Numbered from the stretch's first letter, positions 8,972 to 18,526 are shown. The stretch is DNA of 64,000 bases from ENR-C20 sp942493145 (GCA_942493145.1 OW818679.1:682001-746000), one strand, 5' to 3'. A program made the numbers and translations. The notes: generated from the letters alone by a model not told the origin.

Positions 8972-9667
8972 ATGTTTGAAGCATATATGGACAGTATAAT
9001 AAAAAATGAGCTCTTCGCCGGTATAGAGAAAACTGATGTTGAAGGTATGTTGGTTTGCCTGAAGCCATCAATTGTCCATACCCGGAAAAACGATTATATA
9101 GCCCTTGCCGGTGACAGGTTTGATGGGTTGGGGATCATACTTTCAGGGGAGGCAGTGGTCTCAAAGGATAATGCAGCCGGAAATCGGGTAGTGATGACAC
9201 ATCTCGGGCCTGGAGATATGTTCGGGGAAATGATAGCCTTCTCCAGCCAGGCCAGATGGCCGGTAAATGTACAGGCGTTATCCGACTGTGAAGGGATGTT
9301 CCTGTCACGGGACAAGATAGTCGGTACCTGCGGAAAAGCTTGCAACTGGCATCAGGATTTGATAATGAATCTCATGTCCATAATCTCTGAAAAAGCTATT
9401 ATGCTTAATAAAAAATTGGATTACCTTTCGATAAAGAGCATGAGGGGGAAGATAAGCACCTATTTGATTGAGCAGCAGAGGAAGGCAGGCGGAAATTCCT
9501 TCATGCTTCCAATGAATAGGGATGAGTTGGCTGATTTTCTTAATGTATCACGTCCTTCAATGTCAAGGGAGATGGGAAGAATGAGGGATGAAGGTGTGAT
9601 TGATTTCCACAGGTCAGCTGTAAAGATTATGGATATTGAGGCTTTGAAGGGTATGATTGATGGCTGA
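8972..9667 (+). CDS. Crp/Fnr-family transcriptional regulator (HcpR-like)
   Basis: 231 residues: a cyclic-nucleotide-binding-type beta barrel at about 15-130 (with GDMFGEM typical of the fold) and a C-terminal winged helix at about 160-225 in which NRDELADFLNVSRPSMSREM is the recognition region. Few Cys residues are present and they are not arranged as an Fnr cluster site. GGAGGT precedes the ATG. Position divergent from the Fe-S protein and hcp, plus the palindrome just upstream, suggest an HcpR-type regulator of nitrosative stress genes. The signal is unknown from sequence. Confidence 0.85.
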   Translation: MFEAYMDSIIKNELFAGIEKTDVEGMLVCLKPSIVHTRKNDYIALAGDRFDGLGIILSGEAVVSKDNAAGNRVVMTHLGPGDMFGEMIAFSSQARWPVNVQALSDCEGMFLSRDKIVGTCGKACNWHQDLIMNLMSIISEKAIMLNKKLDYLSIKSMRGKISTYLIEQQRKAGGNSFMLPMNRDELADFLNVSRPSMSREMGRMRDEGVIDFHRSAVKIMDIEALKGMIDG

Positions 9668-9732
9668 AGAGGGAGATGTGAAGGGATCAGTAGAAGTAGA
9701 CAAAAGCAGTTGATAAATTGGAGGTTGATCAA

Positions 9733-10275
9733 ATGATTGATGGAATTTTAAATGAAATGATAAAGTACTTTGGCAACGATGCAAAAAGGATAAACCATGC
9801 ATTAAAGGTATATGGCTTTGCAAAGGCGATAATTTCTCAGGAGCAGCAGGTGCGGGAGCAAATTGCGTCGGAGTTGCAGGTGTCGGGGCAAAAGGCGCAG
9901 GAGTCAAATGCATGGGAAACTATTGAGATCGCGGCATTGCTGCATGACATCGGGATTAAGGAAGCTGAAAGAAAATATAACTCATCGGCAGGAAAATATC
10001 AGGAAATGGAAGGCCCGGCTATTGCGGCCGGAATTATGGAGAAATGTGGCGTTGAACCGATTGCTGTGGAGCGGGTCTGTTACCTTGTCGGACATCATCA
10101 TACCTATGGGAAAATAGACGGAATCGACTTTCAGGTGCTTGTAGAGGCTGACTTTATTGTAAATGCGTTTGAGGATGGCATGGAAGCTACTCAACTGAAG
10201 GCGGTATATGATAAATATATGAAGACAAGCGCCGGCAGAAGGATATTTGAAGCACTCTATCTGGCAGACAGGTGA
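9733..10275 (+). CDS. HD-domain phosphohydrolase-like protein
   Basis: 181 residues with the HD signature ALLHDIG in the middle and a downstream GHHHTYGKID, the pattern of the HD metal-dependent phosphohydrolase superfamily. The N-terminal helix region is MIDGILNEMIKYFG. Start at ATG 9733 because TTGGAGGT lies at 9718-9725. The track-like TTG at 9718 would be inside the ribosome site. The gene follows the Crp/Fnr regulator by 65 bases on the same strand. Substrate cannot be assigned from sequence. Confidence 0.75.
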   Translation: MIDGILNEMIKYFGNDAKRINHALKVYGFAKAIISQEQQVREQIASELQVSGQKAQESNAWETIEIAALLHDIGIKEAERKYNSSAGKYQEMEGPAIAAGIMEKCGVEPIAVERVCYLVGHHHTYGKIDGIDFQVLVEADFIVNAFEDGMEATQLKAVYDKYMKTSAGRRIFEALYLADR

Positions 10276-10453
10276 ACCCCCGACAGATAAGCAGGTTTTT
10301 TTGAAAAGTGAGGATCTGGGTTGTATTGAATTTCGGCAAAAAATGTGGTTGTGTATGGAAACAGAAATTGCCAGTAAATATAGCCCTGTGATAAAATGGA
10401 TGATATAGAATATTAATGGTCGGAACAGGCGAATAAAGTCGGGGGTTATGTGT

Positions 10454-12214
10454 ATGAAACAGCAGATTAATGGTGAAATAGTCGAAAAGCTTATGGCATT
10501 AAATCTTCCGGTTATAGTGGGAAACGGTGCTGATATCAGTATTGACACCGAGTTCCTTGATGCGGGGTGGAGCACCGGATCAAAGAAGATAAGCTATGAG
10601 GCTTCGGTTTTTCTGGATGAAGGGCAGCAAACGGTATTTATGTATGAGAAAACCGTTGAAAAGGGCCAGGGGTTTTCCTTCGGGTCAAATAGCGAATCAT
10701 CGTTCCAGTCAGGTACGACTCTTTTCCGCAAGGTGAAGAGCATACAATACGGCCTGGATGGTAAAGCATTCGAGTACACCTTAGACCTCGGTGCGATACC
10801 GAAGGCTGTAAAGGAAACGACAAAGAAATATGGATGGAAGTTCAAAACAGTTCTCAGTAGAAATAAAGCAAGCTATCCTGCAGGATATGTACATGTCCAG
10901 GCACCGGCTACCTCACCAGGACCATTCGCCGGCCAAATGCCATTAGCCGGCCAAATGCCGGTGCAACAGCAAACAGGCAGCTTCTGCGTGAACTGTGGTG
11001 CTCCTGTTGGCACCAATGTGGCATTTTGCCCGAAGTGCGGCAGCCCCACGGGAGTTCAACAACCACAACAACAACCGCCGCAGTATGCATACACAGCTCC
11101 ATCACAACAACCAGCAAAGCAGCCCCGAAAAAAGATGGGTGGGTTGTATATTGCCGGGTTTATCGTGCTGTGTCTTGTAATGGTGGCTTTCTATGCAATA
11201 ACGGGAGTAAGCTTTATTGGATGGGTATTGGGTGCCGCGGGCCTTATTGGTTCCTTACTCCTGTTAATGAAGTTTTCTACCAAAGGGTGCCTGACCGGTA
11301 TCATAATATTCGTGGTCTCGGTAATCATCCTGTTTATAATACTTGCATTTACAATGTCTGATAATGACAATGAGACGCTTTCCAACGGGACTGATGCAGG
11401 TGGAATGGGAACGTCCGTCCAGTTGCAGGATGGAGGCTCAGCTACCTCGTCTGCACAAGCACAGGGCACAGAAGGGAAAACAGATTCGGCCTTTGTTATA
11501 GACTATTTATCCATCGACAGCGGTCCATCCATCAATTATGATAGCGCTGCCAGTTATGCCAGAGGAGCATTGAGTGTACGCACCCGCTTTATCTTAAGCT
11601 TCAACACAAATCCTGACTATTATCTGAGCAATACCGAGACCCAGAATGATACAGATGTTGTCAAGGCAACGCTTACAGTAACCCCGGTGTCGGTTCCGGC
11701 TGGTAACTTTGCGTCATTCGTTTTCAAACAGTATGATTCAATAATGCTGAATCCGGGTACCCTTTCGAAACAGGCGTTACCACAGAATTACGTTTTGCCG
11801 GTCTACAAATACTATGACGAGGCAACTGCAGCAGAAGAATCCGGTGAAGGTAATTATTCACTATATCTTGTAGGAACGAGTCAGTACGCCCAGCTGCGTT
11901 TCGGAACAGCAATACTGAATGTTCTGCCAAGTGAAGATCTCAGCACAAGGGCTTCTGATCAGGTTATGAAGGATATGATTTCTGCAGCTGCAGCGAAAGG
12001 TTATACCACAGACACTCTGCGCTATAGAGTTCGTGTCAGCCTTCTCCTTGAATCAAAAAACGGGAAAAAGCATCTTATCGAATTTGAAAGGGATGTGCTG
12101 CCCGGAGGTTATGACATACTTACAACAAAACCCGGCGGCGCCCAGTACCTTGAGGACTACCAGTCCGACAAAACCAATGCGCCTGATGACATATACTCGA
12201 AGATTGTGTCATAA
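10454..12214 (+). CDS. Zinc-ribbon membrane protein of unknown function
   Basis: About 586 residues in four parts. An N-terminal ~140-residue globular domain comes first. A linker with a zinc ribbon follows (FCVNCGAPVG and FCPKCGSP, two CxxC knuckles) with a Pro/Gln-rich stretch after it. Two or three hydrophobic segments then form a membrane anchor at about 225-300. A ~270-residue C-terminal domain beyond a Ser/Gly-rich linker is probably extracytoplasmic. ATG 10454 is better spaced from GGGGG at 10441-10445 than ATG 10448. No catalytic motif was seen. It may be co-transcribed with the FMN-binding protein 35 bases downstream. Confidence 0.7.
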   Translation: MKQQINGEIVEKLMALNLPVIVGNGADISIDTEFLDAGWSTGSKKISYEASVFLDEGQQTVFMYEKTVEKGQGFSFGSNSESSFQSGTTLFRKVKSIQYGLDGKAFEYTLDLGAIPKAVKETTKKYGWKFKTVLSRNKASYPAGYVHVQAPATSPGPFAGQMPLAGQMPVQQQTGSFCVNCGAPVGTNVAFCPKCGSPTGVQQPQQQPPQYAYTAPSQQPAKQPRKKMGGLYIAGFIVLCLVMVAFYAITGVSFIGWVLGAAGLIGSLLLLMKFSTKGCLTGIIIFVVSVIILFIILAFTMSDNDNETLSNGTDAGGMGTSVQLQDGGSATSSAQAQGTEGKTDSAFVIDYLSIDSGPSINYDSAASYARGALSVRTRFILSFNTNPDYYLSNTETQNDTDVVKATLTVTPVSVPAGNFASFVFKQYDSIMLNPGTLSKQALPQNYVLPVYKYYDEATAAEESGEGNYSLYLVGTSQYAQLRFGTAILNVLPSEDLSTRASDQVMKDMISAAAAKGYTTDTLRYRVRVSLLLESKNGKKHLIEFERDVLPGGYDILTTKPGGAQYLEDYQSDKTNAPDDIYSKIVS

Positions 12215-12249
12215 TAAATTATGAGGTTTTTGATTGGGGGGTATTCCAC

Positions 12250-12657
12250 ATGAAAAGAAAATTGATGATCGTTTTAGTTGTGATTGCTGTAGTAATTATC
12301 GTAGCGGTTATCGGCATATCAGTCTTTGTATCCCAGACACAGAAAAGCCTTGATAGTCTGGCCGACCTGCCTGTATCGGAGGTAGACATGTCAACACTAT
12401 CAGATGGTGTTTATGACGGCAGTTACAGTGCTTTCCCCATAGTTGTTGAAGTCAGAGTAACTGTAGAGGAACACAGGATAGCAGCAATTGATATTTTAAA
12501 ACACCAGACAGGCCAGGGTCAACCTGCTGAAGCTATAACCGGTACAGTGATGGAAAAACAATCTTTAAAAGTAGATGCGGTATCTGGTGCTACATACAGC
12601 AGCAAGGTCATATTAAAAGCTATAGAGAATGCGTTGGATAAAGCAAAAAACAATTGA
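12250..12657 (+). CDS. FMN-binding domain protein (covalently flavinylated type), membrane-anchored
   Basis: 135 residues with an N-terminal transmembrane anchor (residues ~4-28) and an FMN-binding domain ending in VDAVSGATYSS, the SGAT motif in which the Thr is esterified to FMN by ApbE-type transferases. Such proteins act in extracytoplasmic electron transfer. GGGGGG precedes the ATG (12236-12241). No apbE gene is in the window. Confidence 0.85.
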   Translation: MKRKLMIVLVVIAVVIIVAVIGISVFVSQTQKSLDSLADLPVSEVDMSTLSDGVYDGSYSAFPIVVEVRVTVEEHRIAAIDILKHQTGQGQPAEAITGTVMEKQSLKVDAVSGATYSSKVILKAIENALDKAKNN

Positions 12658-12691
12658 AGCCGCGAGGTTATGGTCTCCATACCCATTCCAT

Positions 12692-12724
12692 AAAAAAGTA
12701 CCATCATTTTCAATGGCACTTTTT
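12692..12724 (-). terminator. Terminator after tRNA-Ala, possibly bidirectional
   Basis: AAGTACCAT and ATGGCACTT form a stem with one mismatch, bounded by A-run and T-run on the two sides. On the minus strand it lies immediately after the tRNA 3' end. It may also serve the FMN-binding gene on the plus strand. Confidence 0.7.
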
Positions 12725-12800
12725 TGGTGGAGATGATGAGATTCGAACTCACGGCCTCTTACATGCGAAGCAAGCGCTCTCCCAGCTGAGCCACACCCCC
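12725..12800 (-). tRNA. tRNA-Ala (anticodon CGC)
   Basis: The minus-strand sequence folds as a complete 76-base cloverleaf. The acceptor stem GGGGGTG/CATCTCC includes the G3:U70 pair that marks alanine tRNAs. The D-arm is GCTC/GAGC, the anticodon loop TTCGCAT gives CGC, the T-arm contains TTCGAAT, and CCA is encoded. Confidence 0.93.
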
Positions 12801-12899
12801 AGGTGCTATATTTATTTCATATCTGCTTACTTGATTATACTGCAACCTTATTTTGGATTCAATGTTTTACGCAAAATGAATATGTTTCACAAACAATGA

Positions 12900-13811
12900 T
12901 TATGTTTCAGAGTGTATTTTCTCTTTTTCCATTATAAGCCGATTCATTACAAAGTCGTAGAACTGCTGGGAAATATTAGAAAGAACCTTTCCTTTACGCT
13001 TTAATATCCCTGTATGCATCCTGCAGGACTTGCTTTTTATTTTAATTGTTTTATTCAATCCAATATTATTCATGTGGCCTTTTTCGTATGCAACCATGGC
13101 AGGTATCAAGGCCACTCCAAAGCCTGATTTGATCATGTCGTCACGTACCCTTCCTTCACTGCTTTCCAATACGATATTCGGTGTATAACCGGTCTCTTTG
13201 AATAGCTGGTTCAACAAAACCTTATCATAACCGGTATCATTACAAATGAACCTTTCATTTTTCAAATCCTTTATTTCTACTTCTTTTCTATTAGCTAAAG
13301 GATGGGAGGGATTGACAAGCAACACCATTTCCTCATCAATTATTGGTATCCATTCTATTTTCGGATCAAATACCGGTACCGAAGTGATGGCAAAATCAAT
13401 TTCATTATTCAGAAGCTGGTCCTTGATAAGCCTCGATGAATAAGCACACTCTTTAATATAAATATCAGGATGCTTCATAAAGAACGGGTCAATAATATCA
13501 GGCATTATATGTTGGACGGAGGATACAAAGGATATCAGGCCATGACCATTGTTTGATTGCTCCTTACCTTCATTTACACCATCTTCAATTTCAGAAAGAG
13601 CCCTTTCGATATGCCGCAGAAAAATATTTCCAGAATCACTTATTGAAATTCTGCCTCGTTTATGTTCAAACAACGAAAAACCGATTGTTTTTTCCAGTCT
13701 GGCTATGCTTTTGCTTAGCGCCGATTGAGTGATATGAAGCTCCTCGGCAGCCTTTGTGACATTCCCGAGGCGGGCTACCGTTTTGAAAAAATAAAGCTGG
13801 GTCAATTCCAT
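12900..13811 (-). CDS. LysR-family transcriptional regulator
   Basis: 303 residues. N-terminal winged helix-turn-helix (LGNVTKAAEELHITQSALSK at about 15-35) is followed by a two-lobed effector-binding domain. Start at the ATG complementary to 13809-13811, preceded by GGAGAG. The upstream in-frame ATGs lack a ribosome site. It is divergent from the solute-binding protein gene at 13996 with a 184-base gap, the classical place for a LysR regulator and its target, so it probably controls the binding protein and SnoaL-like genes. The inducer is unknown. Confidence 0.88.
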   Translation of the reverse strand: MELTQLYFFKTVARLGNVTKAAEELHITQSALSKSIARLEKTIGFSLFEHKRGRISISDSGNIFLRHIERALSEIEDGVNEGKEQSNNGHGLISFVSSVQHIMPDIIDPFFMKHPDIYIKECAYSSRLIKDQLLNNEIDFAITSVPVFDPKIEWIPIIDEEMVLLVNPSHPLANRKEVEIKDLKNERFICNDTGYDKVLLNQLFKETGYTPNIVLESSEGRVRDDMIKSGFGVALIPAMVAYEKGHMNNIGLNKTIKIKSKSCRMHTGILKRKGKVLSNISQQFYDFVMNRLIMEKEKIHSET

Positions 13812-13995
13812 AATCAACTCTCCATTCATCAAAGCGTTATGCCATCAGTGTCATACCTATATGTTCCATTATACCTTTTACAAGAAGAAATGCAAATTAT
13901 ATACTTACGATGGCACGATAATAATATTATTTCCATGAAGTAGAAGAACCACCGGCCAGAGCCCTGTTAAAAGTATCTAATAAAGGAGGACTACT

Positions 13996-15720
13996 ATGAA
14001 AATCATTTGGCGAATGATGACCATGACGTTAGTTTTCATCTTCTGTTTCAGCTTACTTACAGGTTGCGGGCAAACAACAACTCAGGGAAATACTACGGAA
14101 GAGCAGGCACAGGAACAGGTACAGGCACAGGTGCAAACTCCTGCAGATGCAGGAACTGCAAACGAACCAGAGGAAAGTGCCGGAGATGCAAACTCTCAGG
14201 AGACGACACTACCCATATCAAAGGAAAAGGTGGAACTTACACTTTGGCACCCGTTCCCACCTTTCTTTGCAGCATTCATGAAAAGCCCCGATGACGGCGA
14301 TTTCTACCCGGAGCTTGAAAAACGTACCAATGTCCATATTAAAATCATACAGGTATCTACCGAAACTACAATGGAAACCTTTAACCTGATGGTTGCTTCG
14401 GGTGAATACCCCGATTTGATCATGAATGCCCCTTCCATGTATGTTGGCGGAGGCGATAAGGCGATAAAGGACAATGTAATAATCCGGTTGAATGAATTGA
14501 TAGAAAAAAGCATGCCCAATCTAAAAAATATCATGGCCTCAAATGAAAAGATAAAAAAGGGTATGCTGACAGATGAAGGAAACATTGCTACCTTCCCCAC
14601 AATAGAGAAGGACATGGGCAAGCCTGATTATGGACCATTCATACGTCAGGACTGGCTTAACAAGCTTGGACTCCAGGCGCCCGTAACCTACGATGATTAT
14701 TATAACGTCTTGAAAGCCTTCAAGGAAAGGATGGGGGCTGAAGCACCACTATGGATGTCTAATGTAGGAGTACCCAACTCGGATTTCCTGGTAGCAGGTT
14801 ATGGGACAAAAGGATTTCTCAGTAATCAAGGCCCGGGCGGTATGGCAACGGTTCCTTTGTTACAGGTGGACGGCAAAGTCAGGTTCGGACTCATCGAACC
14901 GGGTTTCAAGGATTATCTGGTGATGATTAACAAGTGGTATACCGAAGGTTTGTTTAACAAGGACTTCGCCTCATATAAAGAAAGCAACAAAGATCCTAAC
15001 GAGGCATATCTGGCAAATGGAAAAACAGGTATATGGTATGCCGATCAGTGGTCTCCCAGCGCATACAAGCAAAGGGCAAAGGACCCGGATTTCCATCCTG
15101 TGGCAATAGCAGATGCAGTAAAGAATCCAGGTGATAAAACCCACTTAGCCATGGAGCCGGAAATGGTTGGCACTATGAATGGATTCTCAATATCGACAGA
15201 CTGCAAAAATACCGAACTGGCAGCAAGATGGGTTGATTACTGGTATTCGGACAAGGGTTCTCTGCTTGCTAACTATGGTATTGAAGGCAAAGCATTTAAT
15301 TATGTGGATGGTAAGCCTGAATTTACCGATCTTGTATCCCACAATCCCGATGGTATGGTTCTTAATCTTGCCATAAGCAAGTTTGCAATGCAGTTTGGAC
15401 CCTTCGTGAATGACCGCACCCGTTTCCAGCAGGGTTACACCGATGATGAGAAGAAGGCCGCTGAAATTTGGGCAAGCAACAGGGACTCGGAATATGCAAT
15501 GCCGATGGGCGCGGTGCTTAATGTGGAAGAGAGCGGCAAATGGGCCATATTATACGGTGATATAAGCACTTATTCATCAGAAATGATGCTCAAGTTCATT
15601 ACCGGTAAGGAGCCCATATCCAAATTCGATAGCTTTGTAGAACAGATTAAATCAATGAAAATTGATGAGTGCATAGCAGTATATCAATCTGCATATGACC
15701 GCTACAAATCCCGCAAATAG
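13996..15720 (+). CDS. Extracellular solute-binding lipoprotein, family 1-like (orphan)
   Basis: 574 residues beginning with a lipoprotein signal (lipobox LLTGC, C24), a low-complexity Gln/Glu/Ala/Thr linker to about residue 70, then a type-2 periplasmic-binding fold. It resembles the large oligosaccharide/LipO-type binding proteins of Firmicutes, but no permease or ATPase gene lies nearby. AAAGGAGG precedes the ATG. It is highly similar along its length to the 562-residue protein at 16691-18379 (shared VELTLW/VELSLW, PPFF, YPELEKRTN, STET, ASGEYPDL, GGGDKAI). Ligand unknown. A terminator with likely partial readthrough separates it from the SnoaL-like gene. Confidence 0.85.
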   Translation: MKIIWRMMTMTLVFIFCFSLLTGCGQTTTQGNTTEEQAQEQVQAQVQTPADAGTANEPEESAGDANSQETTLPISKEKVELTLWHPFPPFFAAFMKSPDDGDFYPELEKRTNVHIKIIQVSTETTMETFNLMVASGEYPDLIMNAPSMYVGGGDKAIKDNVIIRLNELIEKSMPNLKNIMASNEKIKKGMLTDEGNIATFPTIEKDMGKPDYGPFIRQDWLNKLGLQAPVTYDDYYNVLKAFKERMGAEAPLWMSNVGVPNSDFLVAGYGTKGFLSNQGPGGMATVPLLQVDGKVRFGLIEPGFKDYLVMINKWYTEGLFNKDFASYKESNKDPNEAYLANGKTGIWYADQWSPSAYKQRAKDPDFHPVAIADAVKNPGDKTHLAMEPEMVGTMNGFSISTDCKNTELAARWVDYWYSDKGSLLANYGIEGKAFNYVDGKPEFTDLVSHNPDGMVLNLAISKFAMQFGPFVNDRTRFQQGYTDDEKKAAEIWASNRDSEYAMPMGAVLNVEESGKWAILYGDISTYSSEMMLKFITGKEPISKFDSFVEQIKSMKIDECIAVYQSAYDRYKSRK

Positions 15721-15734
15721 CGTTTTGGAGATTG

Positions 15735-15777
15735 ACGGAATTCCTCGGGATGAATCGGAGGGATTCCGTTTTCTTTA
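15735..15777 (+). terminator. Terminator after the solute-binding protein gene
   Basis: ACGGAATTCCTC at 15735-15746 pairs with GAGGGATTCCGT at 15758-15769 (one G:U), followed by TTTCTTTA. It precedes the SnoaL-like gene by 30 bases and may reduce rather than stop transcription into it. Confidence 0.8.
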
Positions 15778-15807
15778 ATAGAAAATAAGGATAAAGGGGA
15801 AATCATC

Positions 15808-16542
15808 ATGGCAAGAATTAAGTACACAATTGAACAATGCGCACAGAGGTCGGAAGATTACAGGGAGATTCAGAATGTAATGGCAAAGCATGTATACTAC
15901 CACCTTCTTATGGAGCACAATGCCGAACTGGATGACATCTGGGTTAAAAAATCTGAAAATGTTGCGACTGCATCCTTTGCAATTAATGAGGCGAAATGGA
16001 TCGGAATGCATATTATTCGCCCGTTATATGGCGAGAATGTTGTACAGGAAAAATGGGATGCCCTGAAGGCATTGAACAAAAATTTCCCAGAAATAGAAGT
16101 GAAGCAGGAAAACCTTGGCGCTGGGCACCTTATGATCCATCCGCTTACAACTCCCATGATAGAAATGGCAGGAGACGGAAAAACGGCCAAAGCAACCTGG
16201 TACACCCCAGGACAGGTAACCGGAACAAAGTCTGGAAAGCCTGATGCCCAGTGGATGTGGGAACGCTATGCAGTGGATTTTGCAAAAGAGGGCGATGACT
16301 GGAAAATATGGCATTTGCATATGTACACCGATTTTGGCGTAGAAGTGGGCAAATGCTGGACGGATGCCAACGATCAGTTCGCCCCGATGCCTGAAGGTGA
16401 GGCAGGCGGGAGCAGGTTTCCAATCGAACCGACTGTGGTAGACCCAATACCATATAAAATGTACAGTCCCACAGTTGTTCCGCAGAACTACCCTCGATGG
16501 CCTGAGAACTACTACACGTTTTCTGAAACCTTCAGCTATTAA
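15808..16542 (+). CDS. SnoaL/NTF2-like protein of unknown function
   Basis: 244 residues without signal peptide or membrane segment. The N-terminal ~150 residues look like a SnoaL_4/NTF2-type alpha+beta cone domain (starting IEQCAQRSEDYREIQNVMAKH, here split by a gap in reading: the helical start then WVKKSENVATASF). The strand pair WMWERYAVDFAKEGDDWKIW is typical of the fold. The C-terminal ~70 residues are Pro/Tyr-rich and may form an arm or dimer contact. Such folds serve as cyclases, isomerases, dehydratases or dioxygenase subunits on small aromatic or polyketide compounds. No catalytic residue can be assigned. The position between two paralogous binding proteins and next to a LysR regulator suggests a catabolic or modifying role for an imported compound. 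Confidence 0.75.
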   Translation: MARIKYTIEQCAQRSEDYREIQNVMAKHVYYHLLMEHNAELDDIWVKKSENVATASFAINEAKWIGMHIIRPLYGENVVQEKWDALKALNKNFPEIEVKQENLGAGHLMIHPLTTPMIEMAGDGKTAKATWYTPGQVTGTKSGKPDAQWMWERYAVDFAKEGDDWKIWHLHMYTDFGVEVGKCWTDANDQFAPMPEGEAGGSRFPIEPTVVDPIPYKMYSPTVVPQNYPRWPENYYTFSETFSY

Positions 16543-16577
16543 ATCCAATACTATTTCCAACAAGGCAGTAATATAAG

Positions 16578-16634
16578 GTTGAGGTAGGAGATGGGGAGTG
16601 TCACAAAGTGACACTCCCCATCTCCTACCTCAAC
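16578..16634 (+). repeat. Perfect 27-bp hairpin with AAA loop between converging genes
   Basis: Bases 16578-16604 are the exact complement of 16608-16634 with only three bases between. No T-run follows on either side, so it is not a textbook intrinsic terminator, but it sits exactly between the SnoaL-like gene and the converging second binding-protein gene and may stop transcription from both. Confidence 0.85.
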
Positions 16635-16690
16635 TGTAATCTCAGATTTCCAGATTTTCAGCTTTTCTTTCATATGGAACAGCTTTGTTG

Positions 16691-18379
16691 TCAGCGGCTG
16701 TTGTATCTGTCCAGAGCTGCTTGTTTCAGTGCTATACACTTATCTATTCCCATATCGTTCATCTGCTTTACAAAAGCGTCAAATTTGGTCATGGGTTCTC
16801 TACCCATAATAAATTTCACTATCATTTCGGAAGCATATGTGGAGATATCTGCGTAGAGCTTGGAATATTCGCTTGCTTCTTCAGCATTGAGAGCTATGTT
16901 TGTTGAAAGGTAATATGCGCAGTCAGCATTTCCATTGTTGCCCCATATATCAGGAGCGGATTTCTGATCTTCGGTGTACCCGGCCTTATCCCTCTCCGGG
17001 TCGACAATGAACGGGAAGTGGGTCATTGAGAATTTCGTCTGTGCCATTTGTTGAGGCATATCTTTGTTTTTCAATATCAGGTCGGTGTACATTGGTTTAC
17101 CATCAACATATGTGAAGGACTGACCTTCAACACCATAATTCGCAAGCAGGCTGCCTTCATCCGTAAACATGTAATCAAGGAATTTTGCAGCAATCTCAGG
17201 GGTTTTGCAGTTTGTTGTGATTGAAATGGTGTTTCCTCCAAGGACTTCCTCCACACCTGCCAGATGAACCTTGTCGCCGGGCGTTTTAACCGGGTCGGCT
17301 AAGGCAACGATATGATAATTCGGATCGCTTGCTTTTTTCTTCAGGTCCTGAAATCCCTGAACACTTGCGTACCATATGCCTGACTTTCCATTTACGAGGA
17401 ACTCCTCTTTGCCGTTGATGTCATCCTTGTAAGTGAAACAGTCTTCGGAGATCAGACCGTCTTTATACCATTTGTTTACCATGGATATATACTCTTTGAA
17501 TCCGGGTTCGACAGGTCCATATTTGACCTTGCCGTCAACCTTGTAAAAGGGATCTTCAGAGTTGAAGCCTGCACTCAGGACACAGCCTGCCACACCATAG
17601 CCCTGTATAAGGCCATCATGGAAAGGCACACCGGTATATAACATCCACAAAGGTGATGCAGCGCCTTTTTTATCTTTAAAAGCTTTTAATGTAGTATACC
17701 AGTCGTCATATGTAACTGGTTTCTGCATGTTCAGAGAATCAAGCCAATCCTGACGGACAACGGCTCCAGCAACCAGACCTGAAAACTTTGAAAAGTCATG
17801 TATCGCTGCTATATTTCCCGAATCTGTAACCGAACCCTTTTTATAGTCATCATTTGACTCTCTTGCCTTTTTATAATTAGGCATGCTGCTTTCATACAGA
17901 TCATTCAGTTTAAGTACGAAGCCGTCCTCTATTGCCTTGTCGCCTCCGCCCCTATAAAAAGAGGTAGCGTTGGCAACAAGATCAGGGTACTCACCCGATG
18001 CAATCATTAATCCGAAAGTTTCCATAAGTGTTTCTGTTGAGACTGAGATCATCTTGATGTGAATGTTGGTTCTCTTTTCAAGCTCCGGGTAGACCAGACC
18101 GTCGGTGGCATCCTTCATGTAAGGAGCGAAGAAAGGTGGGAAGGGATACCAGAGTGAGAGTTCGACCTTTTCCTTTGTGATTGGAAGTATGGACTGGGTT
18201 CCCGCTTCTGCGACGGATGCGTCAGAGGATGAAGGGGATGAAGATGCAGGAACGGTGGCCGAAGCTGCACTTCCTTGCGAGGAACTGTTAGTTGATGCCG
18301 GCTGGCCGCAGCCTGCAAGGAGTGATAAACCAAGGATGAAAACGAGTGCCAAGGATAATATAGATCTTACCTTTCTCAT
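16691..18379 (-). CDS. Extracellular solute-binding lipoprotein, paralogue of the protein at 13996
   Basis: 562 residues with signal peptide and lipobox LLAGC, a Ser/Ala-rich linker, then the type-2 binding fold. The alignment with the 13996-15720 product runs end to end, including the C-terminal region (KPMYTDL/KPEFTDL, SDK/TDEGSLLANYG). It has its own transcription unit on the opposite strand, with AGGAGG before the ATG. As with its paralogue, no permease or ATPase gene is near. The two may bind different ligands or act as surface sensors, which is not testable from sequence. Confidence 0.85.
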   Translation of the reverse strand: MRKVRSILSLALVFILGLSLLAGCGQPASTNSSSQGSAASATVPASSSPSSSDASVAEAGTQSILPITKEKVELSLWYPFPPFFAPYMKDATDGLVYPELEKRTNIHIKMISVSTETLMETFGLMIASGEYPDLVANATSFYRGGGDKAIEDGFVLKLNDLYESSMPNYKKARESNDDYKKGSVTDSGNIAAIHDFSKFSGLVAGAVVRQDWLDSLNMQKPVTYDDWYTTLKAFKDKKGAASPLWMLYTGVPFHDGLIQGYGVAGCVLSAGFNSEDPFYKVDGKVKYGPVEPGFKEYISMVNKWYKDGLISEDCFTYKDDINGKEEFLVNGKSGIWYASVQGFQDLKKKASDPNYHIVALADPVKTPGDKVHLAGVEEVLGGNTISITTNCKTPEIAAKFLDYMFTDEGSLLANYGVEGQSFTYVDGKPMYTDLILKNKDMPQQMAQTKFSMTHFPFIVDPERDKAGYTEDQKSAPDIWGNNGNADCAYYLSTNIALNAEEASEYSKLYADISTYASEMIVKFIMGREPMTKFDAFVKQMNDMGIDKCIALKQAALDRYNSR

Positions 18380-18526
18380 GTTGATCCTCCTGTTTTCCTA
18401 TTTTGTTATAGGCATGCTATTGACAGTAGTATACAGTCTGGAAATATGCTTGTAAAAGGCTTACTAGGACATAAAGGTATGACGTGGAAGTCATATATAA
18501 AGTACTTATAATGCTGCAAATGAAGT

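Noticed and set aside
10276..10440. A terminator after the HD-domain gene
   Set aside because: A T-run is present near 10305, but no convincing stem precedes it.
12654..12899. A small plus-strand open frame
   Set aside because: It runs through a tRNA-Ala gene and its terminator.
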